Positions 24,501 through 28,297 of a stretch of 28,297 bases of DNA are shown one piece after another. The stretch comes from JBEKIK01 sp049509395 (GTDB lineage Bacteria > Planctomycetota > Planctomycetia > Pirellulales > Thermoguttaceae): positions 1 to 28,297 of the forward strand of contig JBEKZY010000019.1 of the NCBI GenBank assembly GCA_049509395.1, written 5' to 3'. The notes beneath the pieces are model-generated. The model was given only the letters and a program-made list of their open reading frames with translations. It searched no databases and was not told the origin of the DNA. Every line of letters begins with the position of its first letter. Within the stretch, counting starts at the first letter, position 1. The translations under genes and the position numbers were made by a program.

Positions 24501-25529
24501 GCCTGAATCATTCCAGGTAAATGCACCGTAGTTGGTGCCGCCGCCGCCGGGAGCATTGCTGATCGTGCCCGTAACGTCCACACTGTGCGTGCCTATGAGA
24601 GCCAGAGCTGCGTTGGTGCCTGATGGCATAAGACCAATTGCGCCCAGGATGAGCTTGCCCGTGCCGTTGCCGGGGAGAACCAAGTTCCTAACATTAGTGC
24701 GCGTGTTATTCAACGCTCCGAACTGCAAATTCGCAGTGCCGTTAATTCCGAGAACTCTGGTATCTTCGCTGGTCGTGTCTAATTGGAGGACCGAACCGGC
24801 GCCGAAATTCAGATTTTGCGTTCCCCCAAAATAAAGGTTGCCGTTAATGTTTACAGTATTATTGGTGGTAAGCGTAATACCGCCGGGTACAGTGCAGTCA
24901 ATAATGGAGTAACCATTGATGCCGGAATTGGGTTGAACAATAGTGCTGCCCAGGGCAGTGGCGCTATTGATGATTAGCCTGGGCGGGGGAGCTAAGGATT
25001 GACCGGAGCCGAGATTAAAATTTCCGCCCAAGCCGGAGTTGTCGCCGTTTAAGACCAGCGTGCCGGAAAAATACTCCGTGCCTATTTGCACGGGGGTCAA
25101 CTGAAGCCCGGCGGCTCCGAGGAGATTAGAACTGATAGTCGCTGTAACACCGTTGGCGATCGTGACAGGTGCAGCGGACATAGTAATGGGTCCGCCAGAG
25201 AGAGAGTAACCGCCGATATTAAAGTTTAGGCCGCCGGCAGTGACTCCCCCTGCCGCGACCGTAACCGCGCCGCCGGTGATTGCGCCTCTGAGATTGCCGG
25301 CGCCGAAATAGGCCGTGTCTGCGGTGTTGGGCCAAATAATGTCGGCCGGTGGCGTAGCCGCGCCGTTATACCAATTCGATAAAGCTAAATCCCACGTCCA
25401 CACGCCGCCGCCAGCGACGGTTCCGGGATCCCAGTTATATGTGGCCGCTTGAGATGTCGCGGCCGTCAAAAGAAAAATACAAATCATTAAACCAGTTGTC
25501 ACAAACCATGCGTTCGATTGCCGCGCCAT
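18543..25529 (-). CDS. Giant PEP-CTERM protein with autotransporter-associated repeats (2328 aa)
   Basis: The largest gene in the window. The signal peptide is hydrophobic (FVTTGLMICIFLLTAATSQA). The protein is a long run of beta-strand repeats; about nine match the autotransporter-associated consensus (for example LTKSGTGTLIVSGLNTYTG and LVKSGSGTLTITM). Three header-like segments of the form W-x-G/D...W...NW recur near residues 30 (YNWDPGTVAGGGVWTWD), 1176 (VYWKGDQNGTWSYVN) and 1995 (LNWSGAASGAWDIVT), so it looks like three fused modules of unequal length. The C-terminus is a PEP-CTERM signal (PVPEPSTWALLML, hydrophobic helix, YWRRSR). No catalytic domain or beta-barrel is seen. GAAAGGGT lies 6 bp before the ATG. 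It is probably an exosortase-processed surface adhesin or structural fibre; function unproven. Confidence 0.9.
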   Translation of the reverse strand: MARQSNAWFVTTGLMICIFLLTAATSQAATYNWDPGTVAGGGVWTWDLALSNWYNGAATPPADIIWPNTADTAYFGAGNLRGAITGGAVTVAAGGVTAGGLNFNIGGYSLSGGPITMSAAPVTIANGVTATISSNLLGAAGLQLTPVQIGTEYFSGTLVLNGDNSGLGGNFNLGSGQSLAPPPRLIINSATALGSTIVQPNSGINGYSIIDCTVPGGITLTTNNTVNINGNLYFGGTQNLNFGAGSVLQLDTTSEDTRVLGINGTANLQFGALNNTRTNVRNLVLPGNGTGKLILGAIGLMPSGTNAALALIGTHSVDVTGTISNAPGGGGTNYGAFTWNDSGTLTLSGSNNYIGTTILQAGTVVLDFTTNNNNKFGGGVPFTNFQISGLVNLQLKGGSFAQTETATTFNAGGSLELSQTGGGSSTMVLNAITSGNGTAMNLATGSIATTTTTTNATAGILAPTANRACITVGGTDWAISGASGTNPITAYSGYTTGWSANNQLVTAAATTLPSTPATSVYTLKVNNSASGSLDINGSTLTLSYGGLLFTGSAPYEIKNGTLNSGSTTNSDLIAITNGSGALTISAIINNGVGAQTLTKSGTGTLIVSGLNTYTGATYVNEGLLQLGSSTNAGHTAGPLGTGVGTLQVGGTVDLNGQNLTVGAIAGSFGTILNNNASTPSKLTIGYNNTAPNSRVIISNAGAGTISVEKVGTGTWTIPWAQTYTGGTTLSGGIAALSNIVGQTLPFGSGPVTMNGATLNWYSNGNQSASNIIGENFVINNVTGNIFALEPNTIWTGSFTGSGLLSLRANQSQSQNYDMQGDLTGFTGTFEINATTTNPVYFGMSNSTTVGVPNAAVTMVSATTGTTCLQWGGTASAVTVPVGSLASASANSILRNNGAASSTATFSVNGLNNATTTFAGSIRDGTGTSQITALTKNIAGNGTFTLTGTNTYTGATTVNNGTIELAGTGILGSTNITVNNGGTFKFDAGSVLNNATATSITVNSGGTLQTAAALTNLSALNVHGGGVLNIQGSTTINASATGSGITVDGSSTTPGILSMVDGSVAAGTLNLSGGAGTSLTLGGTATNPSVLNFELSIAGTDQIFTDSKIQVNDGGATVNITGLAGYYNGTFPLITFNSKLGAGTFTLNSRPATGTFSLNQTGTQLQLVVTGLPSVATVYWKGDQNGTWSYVNAGNTNWRTVLGGTEANDPGSIPTGATDVYFTDTGPSNLTTTLGADIGISSLHFNNTATSSVTIGGSNTLYLVNGITVDSGSGAHTVSATNLTMVNPQTWSNNSSNTFTVSSSIKGSGAAALELSGGGLFVFSGPSNTYSGGTTIDPSSKLQLGSANAVGTGQLTVNGSLDLHGNSVSVSALSGTGTITDNSPAATITVNVSDAYSYFNGLIQDGAGTGVISLIKSGTGTATLSTSNNYSGGTTISNGILAIGDDNALGTGNLKFAGTGATLQYVSGTKDFSSRIKSSTSAIMIDVGSQDVTYAGRIDSTNTAGLTLKNGGSLTLSGSNSFTGTVTISVGTLKLGREAGQTTSNALGNAANNLTIASGAVLDLNGQSITQTGTITLGGLSTGIITNSDTSNPATFNADIMNFAGGTTGLTLNSPGDIAFKRIDQVTGNATGQLLIWDSPATITLGTSLSTDHNRMLKLQLNQGTALLNMPQLTTGTTNPISVDRGLIIGSIANNTSATVRITGASNNQLSVGQPVQIDYGVFDFNGHSITTGGVISDYSTGVIENTAVGTTSTVSIDTDYATIGLNTFNGVIQDHDPAGTGGIIAVTKLGPSGTQTLTSVNTYTGPTAINEGILQLSGSGSISNSSAISIASGATFDVSSTSGAYSTGVGQTISGFGTILGSYTHNQGTIAPGTDGTAGTLTFDLSTTGGTLTISGGNIKYDALSTGSDQIVINAGTGTMSGAVTVNVNTGATNTPGTYTLISQTPGGTFNPPTIGPGGWTTTWDRRGTAPTLSTTANSVLLTVNAAAPGNALNWSGAASGAWDIVTSVNWYNTTTHGPDMFYRDDSVTFGDTYVGATPPAITTVTLNTTVAPTSVTFNNSVQNYTLGGTGGISGATSLVKSGSGTLTITMTNSANNSYSGGTVINGGILSISDDNNVGADAGRITINKTGVSQAVLQTTATLGFAVIRPMTIGSGGGAIQVASGTTLTFNPNAATSATCDFEGPLAVTGDGALTVNLAGTPIVGAGASMSIGGTSTLNVGGSDPFTNGSTHMSVTNNGALNITSGSKTVGALSGTGNTTLSASTQLTATSVVQNTLTIGAGATLTIAPIPGGPLAGMGSISPVPEPSTWALLMLAAMGLGMYWRRSR

Positions 25530-25535
25530 AGCGTT

Positions 25536-25543
25536 ACCCTTTC
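25536..25543 (-). promoter_or_regulatory. Ribosome binding site GAAAGGGT
   Basis: GAAAGGGT on the - strand, 6 bp before the ATG at 25529; the same octamer precedes both other PEP-CTERM genes in the window. Confidence 0.7.
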
Positions 25544-26180
25544 AAAAAAGAAATAGATTGGATGTCTCTCAATAAAAGCCGACGCTCAATGTGAAGAGAA
25601 CTTCCTAGTCGACAAATCACAGTAGCGTTAAAGTTCGATTGTGCGGAAAAGATTGTCTCTTCCTTCTATATGTTTTATGTGGTTTTAGTTTAACATAATT
25701 ATTTTTTTTTACAAGGCGCAAATCAATAAAAATACCGTAAAATATGGGGTTTTCGCATGCCCAAATAGTGCGCATACCATCAGGCACAATCACCCCTACC
25801 GTCTCCTTTTCGAGGCAACAGTTCATATTCACGCGACCGGCGCCGGTGCAAGGTCCGATCTCCTACTGCCGCGTTTTCATTCAATGTAGTTTTGCAGTTG
25901 GACGTTTATCCGGCGATTGGGCGCGATGGCGCGCCCATGAACCGCTGGATAATGATTGCGTAGTCCGTCGGCGGAGGCTTGCGTTAAATCGATGCCGGGA
26001 AACATCGGGACTTAATGCTTTCCACCGCGTCCGGGACGAATGCAAATTCGTTCAGAGCCTCCTTTAGCGAAATAAGTCAGGAATTGGGACGTATAAAAAA
26101 TTCACACGTTATGGTTGTTTTACTTTCGATTAGTTTCATAAAAGTATGATAATAGTTTAAGTCGTTTCGCACTGCCTTTC
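25544..26180. other. Intergenic region upstream of the giant PEP-CTERM gene
   Basis: About 640 bp between a DUF1559 gene and the giant gene, both on the - strand. The left part (25544-25730) is AT-rich and holds a possible promoter, listed separately. The right part (25800-26080) is GC-richer with short frames on both strands, including a 42-codon - strand frame (25877-26005) and a hairpin GGGCGCG-ATGG-CGCGCCC near 25919-25936. None of their translations resembles a family I know; decayed coding sequence is possible. Confidence 0.55.
25698..25726 (-). promoter_or_regulatory. Possible promoter of the giant PEP-CTERM gene
   Basis: On the - strand, TTGATT (25726-25721), a 17-bp spacer that includes an A9 run, then AATAAT (25703-25698). 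This would give a leader of about 160 bases before the ATG at 25529. In AT-rich DNA such pairs arise by chance. Confidence 0.35.
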
Positions 26181-27248
26181 CTATTGATACGTGTTGGCGT
26201 CGACTCCTTTTCCATCGTTACGGCTGCCGAGTCGGCTAAACATCGTGCTATCGACGTCATATGAGATCGAATGGGCCGCTCCATCGCACATTACGCAATT
26301 TATCCCCGTCGGATGCGAGCTGCCAAAAAGACTAACGTTTGTGTAACCGGTACGATCTCGAATTGGGGGCAAAGTCGGCGCACTGGATTTAGGATCCACA
26401 TTCCCGGTAAACCGCGTGATATCGGGGTTGTCGCCTATATACAGGCACTCATTGTCTCCGCCGTCGGTGCCCGCTAATATCGCACTCCGTTCGATGTATT
26501 TTTCGCCGACCATGAGCGTATGAGCGGTGCCGTCGCGGATATCAACCTCCCTGATGACGCTGCCGCAAAAAATAACGCCCGTGGCAGTGGCGGTGGCAGT
26601 GACTAATACAGGGCTTTTCATCGCATCCGCACGCGTATCCGCTGAAAAGGCCGGAGATTGCGTATTTGGATCGAAGTGTACGGTGCCGCCATTGGCGGCG
26701 TAGTCGCTTCGCGCTGCTTGTACTATCGAGTCGGCGGAGATTGATTGCCCGTCGGCAAATTTCAATGTGGATATGCCTCCGCCGGAAGTTGGATAAGGTA
26801 AAAGCATGGCGGGTCGCCGCGTGGGGCAATTAAACGTGTCTATAGGCGTATGGATCATTTGCAAGGCGGCGGCCTGCCGTGCGCCGCCGGTCCGGCCCGA
26901 TTGCAAATTGTATGTTTGTTTCTGTTCCATGAACGGCAAGATATTGAACAACCAACCGCCGGATTGACCCCGCCCTGCGCCCCAGTCCGGATTGCCAATC
27001 CAACTACACGCCCAGCCGCCGGTGGGGAAGTGTTTATTGGTGGAAACGTGATTCTGGGCCGCCGTTCCGATTTGTTTGAGGTTATTGGAACACGTCATTC
27101 TACGGGCCGACTCGCGCGCGGCTTGGATGGCCGGCAGCAATAAAGCGATCAAGATGCCGATGATCGCGATCACAACCAGGAGTTCGACAAGCGTAAATCC
27201 ACGCTGGTTTTGTGGCGCATTTACGAGTTTTTGCGGTTGTGAGAACAT
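26181..27248 (-). CDS. DUF1559 pseudopilin-like protein
   Basis: 355 residues from the chosen start. It has a type IV prepilin-like leader with the cleavage motif G|FTLVELLVVIAIIGILIALLLPAIQ, followed by the family stretch AARESARRMTCSNNLKQIG. The C-terminal H-X9-DG motif is present (H in SSHPTG, DG in MCDG), then the tail MFSRLGSRNDGKGVDANTYQ. DUF1559 proteins are strongly expanded in Planctomycetes and are thought to be secreted through a type II/IV pilin-like system; their role is unknown. I chose the ATG at 27248 (MFSQPQKLVN), giving a short leader. The frame extends to a TTG at 27344 and an ATG at 27302, but that stretch coincides with a remnant DUF1559 tail read in another frame. No strong Shine-Dalgarno is visible at any of the three. 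Confidence 0.87.
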   Translation of the reverse strand: MFSQPQKLVNAPQNQRGFTLVELLVVIAIIGILIALLLPAIQAARESARRMTCSNNLKQIGTAAQNHVSTNKHFPTGGWACSWIGNPDWGAGRGQSGGWLFNILPFMEQKQTYNLQSGRTGGARQAAALQMIHTPIDTFNCPTRRPAMLLPYPTSGGGISTLKFADGQSISADSIVQAARSDYAANGGTVHFDPNTQSPAFSADTRADAMKSPVLVTATATATGVIFCGSVIREVDIRDGTAHTLMVGEKYIERSAILAGTDGGDNECLYIGDNPDITRFTGNVDPKSSAPTLPPIRDRTGYTNVSLFGSSHPTGINCVMCDGAAHSISYDVDSTMFSRLGSRNDGKGVDANTYQ

Positions 27249-27270
27249 GGCGCTTAGGCTGCCAAAAATA

Positions 27271-27330
27271 TCAGTAAAAATTGGAGTCGATTTCTTTTCC
27301 ATCGTTACGGCTGCCCAATTGGCTATACAT
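27271..27330 (-). pseudogene. Remnant C-terminal tail of a third DUF1559 gene
   Basis: One - strand frame reads MYSQLGSRNDGKEIDSNFY then TGA. This closely matches the last 20 residues of the downstream DUF1559 protein (MFSRLGSRNDGKGVDANTYQ). The nucleotide match includes the run GGCAGCCGTAACGATGGAAA. The frame differs from both flanking genes, and upstream residues show no DUF1559 similarity. It begins 10 bp after the stop of the upstream DUF1559 gene. It is best read as the scar of a deleted or recombined tandem copy. Confidence 0.75.
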
Positions 27331-27340
27331 ACATCGTGGT

Positions 27341-28297
27341 TCAATTACCCGATGAATCGGTCGGGGGAAAATTTGACAGGTTGACGTTAATTTTAAATTT
27401 TCTGTCGTTTATACAACAAAGACTTTGAAATAAAGTCAAATCCACCGCTCCTCCGCTGTTATATGCGATGTTGTAAGACACGGATTTGGTCGAACCATCG
27501 CACATTAACATGTTGAAAGTGAAACGGTGAGCGCTTCCAAAAGGGGTGGCAATGTTCGTAGCCATGCCTCGCCAATCGTGAATAGGCTGAATATTTCCCC
27601 ACCCGCAAAGATCGTAATCGTCCGCGCCTAGGCAAGGCTGGTCGTCGGAAAAGTCCATCCCGGTGTAGTACGAGTCGGGATTCATGAATTTTTCGCCGGC
27701 GAGATAAGTATGGGATGTACCGTCGACAACATCTTTAAATCTGACTTTACTGCGTTGGTATGCAATCCCGGAGCTACTGGTTTGCACGTTGGTAGTAAAT
27801 CCATTGCCGGCCAGCGCATCGCTCCAACTTCCTGGACCGCCGCCCCACGCGTAAAAAGTCGCGCCCGCGTTGCATTTATAGTCGCCGTGATACCATGTTC
27901 CGCCTGTGGGGGCTTGTTCGGCGTTAACAATGGTATTGTAAGTGGGATTTATTGGATTAAGCGGCGCCTCGCGACGGCTGGGACAGTTAAAAACGCTTAT
28001 GGTTTGCGTAAGCATTAATGCCGCTAAATGTCTTGTACTTGTACTTTGAGGGTCGCCTTTTGTCATGTCATGGACGCTTTTATATTCCATCCAAGGGAGA
28101 ATGTTATAAAAGAATCCGCCCGGCTGACGGAGCCCGAAACCCAGGTCCGCATCTCCCACCCAATTGAATCCCCAACCTCCGGTCGGGTAAGTTTTCTGGA
28201 CTTGTTCGTGGTTTACGGCCGCCAATCCAATTTGTTTCAGATGGTTGATGCACTGCATGTTGCGGGCCGACTCGCGCGCGGCTTGGATGGCCGGCAG
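27341..28297 (-). CDS. DUF1559 pseudopilin-like protein (5' end outside window)
   Basis: 318 residues are visible. The frame is open to the right edge, so the N-terminal prepilin leader is missing; it enters at LPAIQAARESARNMQCINHLKQIG, so the ATG at 28258 is internal. The family pattern continues with HEQVQKTYPTGGWGFNWVGD, PGGFFYNILPWMEYKSVH, FNCPSRREAPL and GTSHTYLAGEKFMNPDSYYTG, and the H-X9-DG motif (H in SAHRFT, DG in MCDGSTK). The C-terminus is unusual: after LTLFQSLCCINDRKF it runs on as KINVNLSNFPPTDSSGN, where most members end near an RNDG motif. It is tandem with the downstream DUF1559 gene. Bases 28263-28297 are identical to 27103-27137 of that gene. Confidence 0.87.
   Translation of the reverse strand: MPAIQAARESARNMQCINHLKQIGLAAVNHEQVQKTYPTGGWGFNWVGDADLGFGLRQPGGFFYNILPWMEYKSVHDMTKGDPQSTSTRHLAALMLTQTISVFNCPSRREAPLNPINPTYNTIVNAEQAPTGGTWYHGDYKCNAGATFYAWGGGPGSWSDALAGNGFTTNVQTSSSGIAYQRSKVRFKDVVDGTSHTYLAGEKFMNPDSYYTGMDFSDDQPCLGADDYDLCGWGNIQPIHDWRGMATNIATPFGSAHRFTFNMLMCDGSTKSVSYNIAYNSGGAVDLTLFQSLCCINDRKFKINVNLSNFPPTDSSGN

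Noticed and set aside
3549..25529. Classical autotransporters (type V secretion)
   Set aside because: The repeats match the autotransporter-associated family, but all three proteins end in a PEP-CTERM signal and lack a C-terminal beta-barrel.
25877..26005. 42-codon - strand frame starting MFPGIDLTQ
   Set aside because: Looked like a possible remnant, but no family could be named and no ribosome binding site precedes it.
25617..26067. Small open frames (71 codons -, 107 codons +) between the DUF1559 and giant genes
   Set aside because: They overlap each other, lack ribosome binding sites and resemble no family.
27249..27344. Longer starts (TTG 27344 or ATG 27302) for the downstream DUF1559 gene
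   Set aside because: This stretch is explained by a remnant DUF1559 tail in another frame, and it would give an abnormally long prepilin leader.

Overview
The window looks like a chromosomal segment of a planctomycete (Planctomycetota, probably Pirellulales-like). It carries two DUF1559 pseudopilin-like proteins (prepilin leader GFTLVELL, C-terminal H-X9-DG motif) and three very long PEP-CTERM surface proteins built from autotransporter-associated beta-strand repeats. No phylogenetic marker gene is present, so this placement rests on gene content alone.

Left end, positions 2-2988, + strand: a tightly packed three-gene operon. It encodes the C-terminal part of an SMC/TrlF-like ABC-type ATPase, a soluble HEAT-repeat histidine kinase, and a response regulator with two DNA-binding domains. 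Stop and start codons abut or overlap at both junctions. No pathway genes follow, and the layout resembles a defence or stress-signalling module. It is the best candidate for an undescribed system here.

Middle, 3549-25529, all - strand: four saccharolytic genes flanked by three giant secreted proteins. In transcription order these are a 2328-aa PEP-CTERM repeat protein (18543-25529), a GH31 glycosidase (15985-18234), then a coupled MFS sugar permease, ROK kinase and GH92 mannosidase-like operon (11246-15748) with its own sigma70-like promoter and adjacent inverted repeat, then a LamG plus beta-strand-repeat PEP-CTERM protein (6451-10581) and a smaller PEP-CTERM protein (3549-5924). The inferred role is extracellular or periplasmic trimming of a mannose- or glucose-containing glycan, uptake of the sugar and phosphorylation. 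The giant proteins would be envelope-anchored adhesins or surface layers.

The intergenic gaps hold a dispersed palindromic repeat (about 31 bp, centred on GGCAGTTWAACTGCC) with compensatory arm changes, two homologous intrinsic terminators, a 17-bp triple repeat, and the + strand tail of a lost sugar-porter gene (11121-11204).

Right end, 26181-28297, - strand: two tandem DUF1559 genes, the upstream one cut by the window edge. A vestigial third DUF1559 C-terminus (27271-27330) lies between them. No tRNA, rRNA, CRISPR array, transposase or integrase was recognised.
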